NCBI GenBank assembly: GCA_017390595.1
Contig: JAFPBC010000188.1
Coordinates: forward strand, 1-17,291
Direction: 5' to 3'
Origin: Selenomonadales bacterium
GTDB lineage: Bacteria; Bacillota; Negativicutes; RGIG982
DNA length: 17,291 nucleotides
This document shows positions 1 to 6,831 of this stretch, piece after piece. Both the position numbers and the translations under genes were made by a program. Under the pieces are notes generated by a model. The model did not search any database. It saw nothing but the letters and a program-made list of their open reading frames with translations, and had not been told where the DNA came from. Within the stretch, counting starts at the first letter, position 1. Each line of letters opens with the position of its first letter.

Positions 1-845
1 ACTTGTCCGAGATCAAGGTCTGCATAGATGATCGTTTCTTTACCGATGACAGGTTCAACAACGAACGCTCCGAGCGGATTTACGATACAGCTGCCGCCAC
101 GGCACATTTCTTCGGGCAGATCTTTAAATTCATCTCTCGAGGCAATGTCTTCGGGATAGTCGGATTTGGATGAGTATTGATTACAGCCGATCACAAAGCA
201 ACGCCCTTCGATAGCGATATGACGCATCGTAGCGAACCACGTGTCACGACTGTCTGCCGTCGGTGCTACATATATCTGGACACCTTGTGCATACATTGCC
301 GCACGTGCAAGCGGCATATAATTTTCCCAACAAATGAGGGAACCCACGCGGCCAAACGGTGTTTCGATAACTTTGAGCGTACTGCCATCGCCTTCGCCCC
401 AGATCAATCGTTCCGAAGCAGTCGGTTTGAGCTTGCGATGCTTACCGAGAAGCTTACCGTCGGGACCGAAATAAAGTGCTGTACAGAAGACAGTGCCTTC
501 ACTCGTATCCTGGTCTTTTTCGATAACACCGATCACACAATACACACCTGCTTCTTTTACTGCTGCTCCGAGTGCATCAGTATCGGCACTCGGTACTTGA
601 ATGGCATTGTCCCAATAACGCTGATAGTCCTTGCGTCCTTCCAAAGAACGACTGCCTACAACAGCACCGAATCCCATACCGCGTGGATAGCACGGAATGA
701 ACGCTTCGGGGAATACAACGAGTTGTGCGCCGTTTTGACCTGCTTCAAGGAGCAACTTCGCTGCTTTTTCAATGCATCCTTGTTTGTCCATAATTACCGA
801 ACCAGCTTGCACTACCGCTACTTTTACTTGATCCATCGTTCTCAT
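1..845 (-). CDS. Nitrilase (carbon-nitrogen hydrolase family), 3' end outside window
   Basis: Reading the minus strand from 845 gives 281 codons with no stop before the window edge, so the C-terminus is missing. The product resembles true nitrilases, which hydrolyse organic nitriles to carboxylic acid and ammonia in the cytoplasm. The catalytic triad is visible: Glu47 in FPEAFIP, Lys138 in HRKLKPT and Cys172 in ICWENYMPL. Further family marks are the CYPRG motif after the Glu, ERLIWG after the Lys, and MRHIAIEGRCFV near residue 220. The ATG at 845 is chosen because GGAAGGG lies 8 nt upstream; a second in-frame ATG at 836 is too far from it. Substrate cannot be told from sequence; aliphatic, aryl and cyanoalanine nitrilases share these motifs. 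The pnp terminator separates it from pnp, so it is probably a single transcription unit. Confidence 0.9.
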   Translation of the reverse strand, partial: MRTMDQVKVAVVQAGSVIMDKQGCIEKAAKLLLEAGQNGAQLVVFPEAFIPCYPRGMGFGAVVGSRSLEGRKDYQRYWDNAIQVPSADTDALGAAVKEAGVYCVIGVIEKDQDTSEGTVFCTALYFGPDGKLLGKHRKLKPTASERLIWGEGDGSTLKVIETPFGRVGSLICWENYMPLARAAMYAQGVQIYVAPTADSRDTWFATMRHIAIEGRCFVIGCNQYSSKSDYPEDIASRDEFKDLPEEMCRGGSCIVNPLGAFVVEPVIGKETIIYADLDLGQ

Positions 846-906
846 TTACAACACCCTTCCATTTTATATTTCGAAAATTTTTAAAACCACCTGTTATTAC
901 CAGACT

Positions 907-935
907 ATTCTGTTGATTCTATTTTATATTGTCAA
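907..935 (-). promoter_or_regulatory. Candidate sigma-A promoter of the nitrilase gene
   Basis: A perfect -35 TTGACA (930-935) is followed after 17 nt by CAGAAT (907-912), which matches 4 of 6 consensus -10 bases. The rest of the 846-981 gap is A+T-rich. A short dyad, CAGA-ATAG-TCTG (901-912), covers the -10 element and could be an operator, but this is only a suggestion. Confidence 0.5.
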
Positions 936-981
936 AGGAAATCCGTAAAGAAAAATTTTTTATGAATACATAAAACATAAA

Positions 982-1010
982 AAGACCTCACTCCATAAGA
1001 GTGAGGTCTT
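982..1010 (-). terminator. Intrinsic terminator of pnp
   Basis: A perfect 12-bp inverted repeat (982-993 with 999-1010) has a 5-nt loop and begins about 5 nt after the pnp stop. In the minus-strand transcript the stem ends in a run of five U, then a U-rich tract. A weaker A+T-only hairpin (958-975) followed by AATTTTTC may act as backup. Confidence 0.9.
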
Positions 1011-1014
1011 AGTT

Positions 1015-3096
1015 TTATTCTGCATCCGTAAGGAGAACTTTGCGCGAGAGATTGACGCGGCCTTGACGGTCGATTTCGATAACTTTTACTTTTACGACAT
1101 CGCCGATCGCTACAACGTCTTCTACTTTTTCTACGCGTTCTTTAGCGAGCTGAGAAATATGCACAAGGCCTTCTTTGCCCGGCAATACTTCTACGAACGC
1201 ACCGAAGTTCATGATGCGCGTTACTTTACCTTCATACGTTTCACCGACTTCGACTTCACGAACGAGGTCTTCGATCATCTTAACAGCTTTTTTACCTGCT
1301 TCCATATCGACAGCAGCGATGAACGTTTTACCATCGTCTTCGATGTCGATTTTTACGCCGGTTTCTTCAATGATCTTTTTGATGATTTTGCCGCCCGGTC
1401 CAATGACGTCGCGGATCTTATCCGGATGGATCTGGAGCGTGATGATGCGCGGTGCATACGGCGACAATTCTTCTCTCGGCTGATCGATCGCTTCGAGCAT
1501 TTTGCCGAGGATATGCATTCTGCCGCGACGAGCTTGTGCAAGTGCGTCAGTAAGGATCTCTTTCGTAAGACCTTCGATCTTGATATCCATCTGAATTGCC
1601 GTTACGCCTTCCGTCGTACCTGCAACTTTGAAGTCCATATCACCGAGAGCATCTTCCATGCCCTGGATGTCTGTGAGGATCGTGTAGTTGTCTCCTTCTT
1701 TGACGAGACCCATAGCAACACCCGATACAGGGCGTTTGATCGGCACGCCTGCGCTCATGAGCGACATCGTGCTGCCGCATACGCTGGCCATCGAGCTGGA
1801 GCCGTTCGATTCCAAGATTTCGGATACGAGACGGATCGTGTACGGGAATACATCTTCCGACGGGATCATCGGAACGAGTGCACGTTCTGCAAGTGCGCCA
1901 TGACCGATCTCACGACGACCCGGACCGCGGGACGGTCTTGTTTCGCCGACAGAGAATGCCGGGAAGTTATAATGGTGCATATAGCGTTTCGATTCTTCTG
2001 TGCCAAGACCATCGAGGATCTGTTCGTCACCGATCGCACCAAGCGTCGTGATCGTAAGAGCCTGCGTCTGACCGCGCGTGAAGAGTGCCGAACCGTGCGT
2101 ACGAGCGAGCAAGTCTACTTCACACGTGATCGGGCGAACTTCTTCGATGCCACGACCGTCAGGACGAATTTTTTCGTCTGTGATCATATGGCGAACGATA
2201 TTTTTAAGCGTTTTGTGCATGATATAGCTGAGTTTTTTGCCTTCTTCCGGATAGATTTCGGCAAAGTGTTCCATTGCTTCCGCTTTGACTGCATCAACAG
2301 CAGCATCACGGCTATGCTTGTCCGCATTGCGAACAGCTTCGTTAAGTTTGTCCGAGATATATTCTTTGACAGCCTGTTCCATGTCTTCCGGTACCGAGAA
2401 AAGTGCGATCTCGCGTTTCGGTTTGCCTGCAACAGCTACCATGTCGTTTACGAATGCAACGATTCTTTTGATCTCTTCATGACCGAACAAAATTGCTTCC
2501 AAGATAACATCTTCCGGAAGTTCGTTCGCACCTGCTTCTACCATGGAGATCGCATCTGCCGTACCTGCCACTGCAAGGTTGAGATCGCTCTGTTCCATCT
2601 GTTCGACTGTCGGGTTGATGACGAACTGGCCGTTCACACGACCAACGCGAACACCACCGATCGGGCCGTTAAACGGAATATCCGACAAAGAGAGTGCTGC
2701 AGAAGCACCGATCATAGCTGTGATCTCAGGTGCATTATCCTGTTCTACCGAGAGTACCGTAGCAACGATCTGTACATCATTGCGGAAACCTTCTGCAAAG
2801 AGCGGACGGATCGGACGGTCAAGAAGACGGCTGAAGAGGATAGCCGATTCGCTCGGACGACCTTCACGTTTGATAAAACCACCCGGGATCTTACCAACGG
2901 AGTACAATTTTTCTTCATAGTCAACTGTGAGCGGGAAGAAATCGATCCCTTCACGCGGTTCTGCCGATGCCGTAGCTGTTACCAATACAGCCGTGTCACC
3001 ATAGCGAGCCAAAACAGCACCGCTTGCCTGTTTTGCCATTTTTCCTGTTTCGATGGTAAGGGTTCTGCCACCCAATTCCATTTCAAAAATATGCAT
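1015..3096 (-). CDS. pnp: Polyribonucleotide nucleotidyltransferase (PNPase)
   Basis: A 693-residue protein of normal family length. PNPase degrades RNA 3' to 5' using phosphate and releases nucleoside diphosphates; it works as a trimer and in mRNA decay. Two RNase PH-like domains are visible: the first at about residues 10-140 with LLDRPIRPLF, the second at about 310-540 with the catalytic GDMDFKVAG segment. A helical linker lies between them. A KH domain follows (about 562-616, GPGGKIIKKI), then an S1 RNA-binding domain (617 to the end). The ATG at 3096 has AGGAGG 10 nt upstream. An ATG directly after the AGGAGG is out of frame. It follows rpsO as in most bacteria, but terminators on both sides and its own promoter candidate suggest it can be expressed alone. 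Confidence 0.98.
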   Translation of the reverse strand: MHIFEMELGGRTLTIETGKMAKQASGAVLARYGDTAVLVTATASAEPREGIDFFPLTVDYEEKLYSVGKIPGGFIKREGRPSESAILFSRLLDRPIRPLFAEGFRNDVQIVATVLSVEQDNAPEITAMIGASAALSLSDIPFNGPIGGVRVGRVNGQFVINPTVEQMEQSDLNLAVAGTADAISMVEAGANELPEDVILEAILFGHEEIKRIVAFVNDMVAVAGKPKREIALFSVPEDMEQAVKEYISDKLNEAVRNADKHSRDAAVDAVKAEAMEHFAEIYPEEGKKLSYIMHKTLKNIVRHMITDEKIRPDGRGIEEVRPITCEVDLLARTHGSALFTRGQTQALTITTLGAIGDEQILDGLGTEESKRYMHHYNFPAFSVGETRPSRGPGRREIGHGALAERALVPMIPSEDVFPYTIRLVSEILESNGSSSMASVCGSTMSLMSAGVPIKRPVSGVAMGLVKEGDNYTILTDIQGMEDALGDMDFKVAGTTEGVTAIQMDIKIEGLTKEILTDALAQARRGRMHILGKMLEAIDQPREELSPYAPRIITLQIHPDKIRDVIGPGGKIIKKIIEETGVKIDIEDDGKTFIAAVDMEAGKKAVKMIEDLVREVEVGETYEGKVTRIMNFGAFVEVLPGKEGLVHISQLAKERVEKVEDVVAIGDVVKVKVIEIDRQGRVNLSRKVLLTDAE

Positions 3097-3137
3097 ACCT
3101 ATGCATCCTCCTACTATTCTTTACTATTAACATAGAT

Positions 3138-3166
3138 TGATTCGACATATTTCTTTTTTTACCTGC
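3138..3166 (-). promoter_or_regulatory. Sigma-H-like promoter candidate upstream of pnp
   Basis: Minus strand shows GCAGGTAAA (3158-3166), 11 nt, then GTCGAATCA (3138-3146). This fits the sigma-H pattern RNAGGAWWW / N11-12 / RNNGAATWW known from Bacillus, with one mismatch in each box. A start near 3130 would leave a leader of about 35 nt before pnp. No convincing sigma-A promoter was found between rpsO and pnp. The assignment rests on pattern match only. Confidence 0.4.
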
Positions 3167-3227
3167 TAATAAAACCTGTTTCGTAAAATAATATTCCCAT
3201 TCTTCAACTTTTTTGTTAGGACATACA

Positions 3228-3257
3228 AAAAGAGCGCTGGATATCCAACGCTCTTTT
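3228..3257 (-). terminator. Intrinsic terminator of rpsO
   Basis: A 13-bp stem (3228-3240 with 3245-3257, one G-U pair in RNA) carries a 4-nt AUAU loop. It lies 11 nt after the rpsO stop. The 3' side of the minus-strand transcript ends in CUCUUUUUGU, a good U-tract. It separates rpsO from pnp, though partial read-through is common at this junction in other bacteria. Confidence 0.88.
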
Positions 3258-3268
3258 GTAATCTCAGA

Positions 3269-3535
3269 TTACTTACGGATGTTCAATTTAGCGATGATCG
3301 TACGGTAACGTTCGATATCGACTTTACGCAAGTAGTTCAAAAGACCACGACGGTGACCAACCATTTTCAAAAGGCCACGACGGGAATGATGGTCTTTTTT
3401 GTGTTCTTTCAAGTGTTCCGTCAAGTACACGATGCGGTGCGTCAAGAGAGCGATCTGTACTTCCGGGGAACCCGTATCGCCTTCATGCGTGCGGTACGTT
3501 TCGATAATCTGTTGTTTCTGTTCTGCAGTGATCAT
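3269..3535 (-). CDS. rpsO: 30S ribosomal protein S15
   Basis: An 88-residue protein, one residue shorter than the usual 89. S15 binds the central domain of 16S rRNA and is a primary binder in assembly of the 30S platform. The sequence shows the family signature: GDTGSPEVQIALLT near residues 20-32, then HKKDHHSRRGLLKMVGHRR (about 45-63), which holds the rRNA-contacting HH-S and RRxLL residues. The ATG at 3535 has a perfect AGGAGG 8 nt upstream. It has its own strong promoter and a structured leader, and it ends in its own terminator, so its level can be set apart from the upstream ribF operon. Confidence 0.98.
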   Translation of the reverse strand: MITAEQKQQIIETYRTHEGDTGSPEVQIALLTHRIVYLTEHLKEHKKDHHSRRGLLKMVGHRRGLLNYLRKVDIERYRTIIAKLNIRK

Positions 3536-3564
3536 TATTTATTCCTCCTAATGTTATGATCCCC

Positions 3565-3608
3565 ACCGCCAAGATATCCGTCGGAGTGTCGGAAGTCCTA
3601 GCGTCGGT
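3565..3608 (-). ncRNA. Structured rpsO leader, possible S15-binding autoregulatory element
   Basis: The transcript between promoter and rpsO can fold into one bulged hairpin. ACC/GGU (3606-3608 with 3565-3567) closes it, and a GAC bulge (3603-3605) follows. Next come GCUAGG/CUUGGC (3597-3602 with 3568-3573, including G-U pairs), an internal loop of 3 by 3 nt, and UCCG/CGGA (3590-3593 with 3577-3580) with a 9-nt apical loop. The AGGAGG of rpsO follows about 20 nt after the structure. S15 is known to repress its own mRNA through leaders that differ between lineages and that often contain G-U/G-C pairs copying its 16S site. The folding is hand-derived, and the role is inferred from position. Confidence 0.45.
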
Positions 3609-3638
3609 TCATTATTTTGCGTGACTCACGCGACTATT

Positions 3639-3667
3639 AGTATATCACAGAATATACTGTCTGTAAA
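3639..3667 (-). promoter_or_regulatory. Sigma-A promoter of rpsO
   Basis: TTTACA (3662-3667), a 17-nt spacer and an extended -10 TGATATACT (TATACT at 3639-3644) form a strong promoter. Transcription would start near 3632, giving a leader of about 97 nt before rpsO that contains the folded element. A short A+T-rich hairpin, GTAAAA-AACC-TTTTAC, overlaps the -35 box; it could weakly end the ribF transcript but is not a convincing terminator. Confidence 0.75.
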
Positions 3668-3684
3668 AGGTTTTTTACCAAAAA

Positions 3685-4605
3685 TCAAAAATATTTTTTG
3701 GCCGTTTCAACGTCTTGATGAAGCTGGTTGACAAGTGCTTCAATACCGCTGAATTTCTGTTCGTTACGCAATTTTGCCAAGAATTCGATCGTCAATTCCT
3801 GACCATAGATATCTGCCGCAAAATCCAAAATATGAACTTCGATATGGCGATAGATACCGTCAAAAGTCGGATTCGTTCCGATATTGGCAACAGCAGAATG
3901 AACCTTGCCGTCTGCGGTAATCGCACGCACGGCATAAACGCCGTTGTTCGGTACAGCAGCTTCCGGCGGTAAGTCAAGATTAGCTGTCGGGAATCCGATC
4001 GTACGACCGCGTTCATCACCATGAACGACTGTCGAAGTCAAGCGGAAGTCACGACCCAAAAGGTCTGCTGTCTTTTCCACATTACCGTCGTTGATATAGC
4101 CACGGATCAAAGTCGAGCTAATGAGATCGTCCGTGTCGCAGACAGCTTCATGTATCTTCACTTCGAATCCGTATTTTTTGCCGAATTCTTTTAAGAGCTC
4201 GGAGTTGCCTTGATTTTTATAACCGAACGTATAGTTCGGACCGACAACAACGAATTTCGGCGCATATGCTTCGATCAGCATGCGAATGAAGTCTTCTGCT
4301 CCGATCTCCAATACTTCTTTGGTAAACGGAATGTTGACAAGTACATCAACACCGAGACTCTGCATAACGGTCTGTTTTTCTTCGTTCGACATCAAACGTA
4401 CAGGACAACGTTCGGGCGCAACGACCGAGAGCGGATGATTGCTGAACGTGAATACGATCGATGTGCCACCGATCTCGCGAGCGCGTTCTACTGCCGCACC
4501 GATGACCTGCTGATGTCCTCTGTGAACACCGTCAAACGTTCCGAGCGCAATACAGATATTCGCATATTTATCTTTTAATTGACTAAGCTCCGTACAAAGT
4601 TCCAA
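3685..4605 (-). CDS. ribF: Bifunctional riboflavin kinase / FMN adenylyltransferase (FAD synthetase)
   Basis: A 306-residue protein that phosphorylates riboflavin to FMN and adenylates FMN to FAD. The N-terminal adenylyltransferase part has LGTFDGVHRGHQ (21-32), the HxGH nucleotide-binding motif of this family, and SSTLIR (163-168). The C-terminal kinase has GRTIGFPTANL (200-210) with the PTAN motif, and a probable catalytic Glu257 in IEVHILDF. The start is TTG at 4605, with AGAGGTG about 7 nt upstream; no ATG fits the N-terminus. It starts 19 nt after the truB stop and closes the rimP-infB operon, the usual place for ribF in Firmicutes. No FMN riboswitch is seen in front of it, so expression probably follows the operon. 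Confidence 0.96.
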   Translation of the reverse strand: MELCTELSQLKDKYANICIALGTFDGVHRGHQQVIGAAVERAREIGGTSIVFTFSNHPLSVVAPERCPVRLMSNEEKQTVMQSLGVDVLVNIPFTKEVLEIGAEDFIRMLIEAYAPKFVVVGPNYTFGYKNQGNSELLKEFGKKYGFEVKIHEAVCDTDDLISSTLIRGYINDGNVEKTADLLGRDFRLTSTVVHGDERGRTIGFPTANLDLPPEAAVPNNGVYAVRAITADGKVHSAVANIGTNPTFDGIYRHIEVHILDFAADIYGQELTIEFLAKLRNEQKFSGIEALVNQLHQDVETAKKYF

Positions 4606-4624
4606 TTATTTTCACCTCTTACTA

Positions 4625-5506
4625 CTATTCCCCATCGGCCGATAAATGGAATACCTTTTCAGGCACTAATCTTGTTCCATGTTCGGACACGCGGGCAATC
4701 CCTACGAATCGGTCACCGATATAAACGCGGACACGATCCACATGGCATTTAGAAATGATGACGGTGCGTCCGTTTTCAAATGCGATGCCATCCGTAGTCG
4801 TCAGCTGTACAGACGGGATATCCGAGAGCACTTGATCCATTTGAAGCAGTGCGTTTTCTTTAAGTTCCGCAAGTTCTTCCAGAGTTTTGGCAGAATCAAG
4901 CGTGAACTTTCCCGCTCTTGTTCGAAGAAGGAAAGAAAGTACGGTCGGAATACCGAGTTTCTCTCCGATATCGATGCACAGCGTACGAATATACGTTCCT
5001 TTCGAGCAGTCTACGTCGATGACGATAGCATCATCACGTCGCTCGATGAGCGTAATTTTATTGATACGAACAGGACGCGGTGTACGCTCGATCTCCTTGC
5101 CGGCACGCGCCAATTCGTATAATTTTTTTCCGTTTATCTTGATAGCAGAGTACATCGGAGGCAATTGCTCAATATCCCCTTCAAAAGAGTTGAGCACTTT
5201 TACGATCTCTTCTTCGCTCGGCATCGTATATGCCTTGCGACAAATTTCATTGCCTGTGTCGTCCCCTGTATCGGACGCCCATCCGAATGTGATCTCCGCA
5301 CGATATGCTTTATCGTCTTTATCAAGATATTCTATCAATCTTGTCGCAAAGCCCAATCCGACAGGCAGTACCCCTGCCGCCGATGGATCAAGCGTCCCCG
5401 TATGACCGACTCGTTTTAATCCGTACATTCTTCGCACGGCAGAAACGATATCATGCGATGTCATTCCGGGCGGTTTTAACACGTTCAAAAATCCTTGTGT
5501 CATCAT
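4625..5506 (-). CDS. truB: tRNA pseudouridine(55) synthase TruB
   Basis: A 293-residue protein that makes pseudouridine at position 55 in the T-loop of tRNAs. The catalytic aspartate is Asp40 in GHTGTLDPSAAGVLPV. The family motif CSKGTYIRTL lies near residues 168-177, and a C-terminal PUA-like tail follows. The gene overlaps the nrnA stop: starting at 5506 gives a 4-nt ATGA overlap. A second ATG at 5503 is better spaced from the weak GTAGGCGA ribosome site, so the first Met may not be used. Its place between nrnA and ribF shows that it belongs to the ribosome-maturation operon. Confidence 0.97.
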   Translation of the reverse strand: MMTQGFLNVLKPPGMTSHDIVSAVRRMYGLKRVGHTGTLDPSAAGVLPVGLGFATRLIEYLDKDDKAYRAEITFGWASDTGDDTGNEICRKAYTMPSEEEIVKVLNSFEGDIEQLPPMYSAIKINGKKLYELARAGKEIERTPRPVRINKITLIERRDDAIVIDVDCSKGTYIRTLCIDIGEKLGIPTVLSFLLRTRAGKFTLDSAKTLEELAELKENALLQMDQVLSDIPSVQLTTTDGIAFENGRTVIISKCHVDRVRVYIGDRFVGIARVSEHGTRLVPEKVFHLSADGE

Positions 5507-6453
5507 TCGCCTACTTTCGGCAGAATAACAGCCAATAATTTTTCTCGTGCTTCTTCTATCGAGCCTTCAATGGAGCATCCTGCCGCACGCGCATGCCCGC
5601 CGCCGCCAAACTGCAGCGCAACTTGACTGACATCGACAGTGCGCGAACGCATGCTGACTTTAACAGAAGAATCATCTCTTTGTTTCAGCATCACAGCGAC
5701 ATCAACGCCTTCTATCTTGCGCGGATACGTAATGAGCTCGTCCGTGCTTTCATCGTTCGCAAGCATATCTTTGGTCACTGTAATGATAGCGATCTTTCCT
5801 TCGGCAAAAAAGGCCATCGTCTGAAGCGCACGCACTGTAAGACGCATCGTGTTCATCGATACGGTTTCAAGTGCTTCGGCAATGACATTCGGCTCTGCAC
5901 CGTGTGCCAAAAGCTCGGCACCGATCCGCATCGTAGCAGGCTTTGTATTCGCATAGCGGAAGAATCCGCAATCGGTAGCGATAGCCGTATAGAGATTGAT
6001 CGCCATCTCTTTGGTGAGCGACGCCTTAGCTTTCTCTATCAAACGATAGATGAGTTCGCCTGTTGCCGCCGCATCGGCATCGAGCCATCTATGATCGGTA
6101 AAACCACGATTCGATACATGATGATCGATGTTAAGGGTAGGTGCATGAACGATCTCTCCGACACGCCCGATCCTGTCGGCTGTGCTGGCATCAAGGATGA
6201 TCAAGAGGTCGGCATTGATACGACCGACTTCGTCTACCGAACGGATCGCCTCCCAGTGCGGAAGGATACGATAGACGGGCGGAAGGATATCATCCAATAC
6301 GATCGTTACCTGTTTTCCCTGACTTGTAAGGAATTCATAAAGAGCAAGGAGCGAACCGAGACTGTCTCCGTCGGGACTGACGTGCGCCGTTAAAACAAAA
6401 GATCGATTTTCTTTTATAAGAGCCAGTACTTCGGCTTCTGTTACCGTTTTCAT
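5503..6453 (-). CDS. nrnA: NrnA-type DHH phosphoesterase (nano-RNase / pAp phosphatase)
   Basis: A 316-residue DHH/DHHA1 protein. NrnA family enzymes hydrolyse RNA oligonucleotides of a few residues and dephosphorylate pAp; some act on the cyclic dinucleotide product pApA. Metal ligands are visible: H24, D28 and D30 in HVSPDGDSLGS, D88 in ILDAS, the DHH at 110-112, and D161 in ATDCGFFRY. The DHHA1 substrate-binding loop is GGGGHARAAG (283-292). It overlaps rbfA by 4 nt (ATGA) and truB by 1-4 nt, so translation is probably coupled. With PNPase encoded nearby, both ends of mRNA turnover are represented in the window. Which substrate dominates cannot be told from sequence. Confidence 0.93.
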   Translation of the reverse strand: MKTVTEAEVLALIKENRSFVLTAHVSPDGDSLGSLLALYEFLTSQGKQVTIVLDDILPPVYRILPHWEAIRSVDEVGRINADLLIILDASTADRIGRVGEIVHAPTLNIDHHVSNRGFTDHRWLDADAAATGELIYRLIEKAKASLTKEMAINLYTAIATDCGFFRYANTKPATMRIGAELLAHGAEPNVIAEALETVSMNTMRLTVRALQTMAFFAEGKIAIITVTKDMLANDESTDELITYPRKIEGVDVAVMLKQRDDSSVKVSMRSRTVDVSQVALQFGGGGHARAAGCSIEGSIEEAREKLLAVILPKVGE

Positions 6454-6812
6454 CGGTTTTGCTCATCCCTTTGAATTTGATTGAGAAGTGTTTGAATGTG
6501 CGCGCTATATTGGAGAGATTTATCGATCTCGAGCGACAATTCGGGATTAAAACGCAAACGAATGCGTTTACCGATCTCACTGCGCATGAATCCGAGCGCC
6601 TTGTTAAGACCGATCCAGCATGCTTTATTCTGCTCTTCCGAGCCCATCATGCTGACATAGATCTTGGCATTTCTGAGGTCGCCTGTGACAGCGACCTCCG
6701 TTACCGTTACCATACAATCTTTAACGCGCGGGTCTTTTATGTCATTCAAGATGATCTTGCTGACCTCTTGTTTGATAAATTCTTGTACTTTTTCTACTCG
6801 TAATTGACTCAT
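6450..6812 (-). CDS. rbfA: 30S ribosome-binding factor RbfA
   Basis: A 120-residue KH-like protein that binds immature 30S subunits and helps finish the 5' end of 16S rRNA, important in the cold. The N-terminal motif RVEKVQEFIKQEVSKII, then KDPRVKDCMVTVTEV (about 26-40) and DLRNAKIYVS (about 45-54), are typical. Length is normal. The ATG at 6812 follows the infB stop by 19 nt with GCGGTG as ribosome site. In Bacillus subtilis a small gene, ylxP, lies between infB and rbfA; it is absent here. The gene ends in an ATGA overlap with nrnA. Confidence 0.96.
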   Translation of the reverse strand: MSQLRVEKVQEFIKQEVSKIILNDIKDPRVKDCMVTVTEVAVTGDLRNAKIYVSMMGSEEQNKACWIGLNKALGFMRSEIGKRIRLRFNPELSLEIDKSLQYSAHIQTLLNQIQRDEQNR

Positions 6813-6831
6813 ATGCTATTCACCGCTTTTC

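Noticed and set aside
177..884. Plus-strand frame of 235 codons at the left edge
   Set aside because: It lies opposite the nitrilase, whose catalytic motifs are intact on the minus strand; composition is shadow-like.
3645..3690. Possible terminator after ribF (GTAAAA-AACC-TTTTAC)
   Set aside because: Only six A+T-rich pairs, without a proper U-tract, and it overlaps the rpsO -35 element; not strong enough to call.
4606..4624. FMN riboswitch in front of ribF
   Set aside because: Only 19 nt separate truB and ribF; there is no room and no matching motif.
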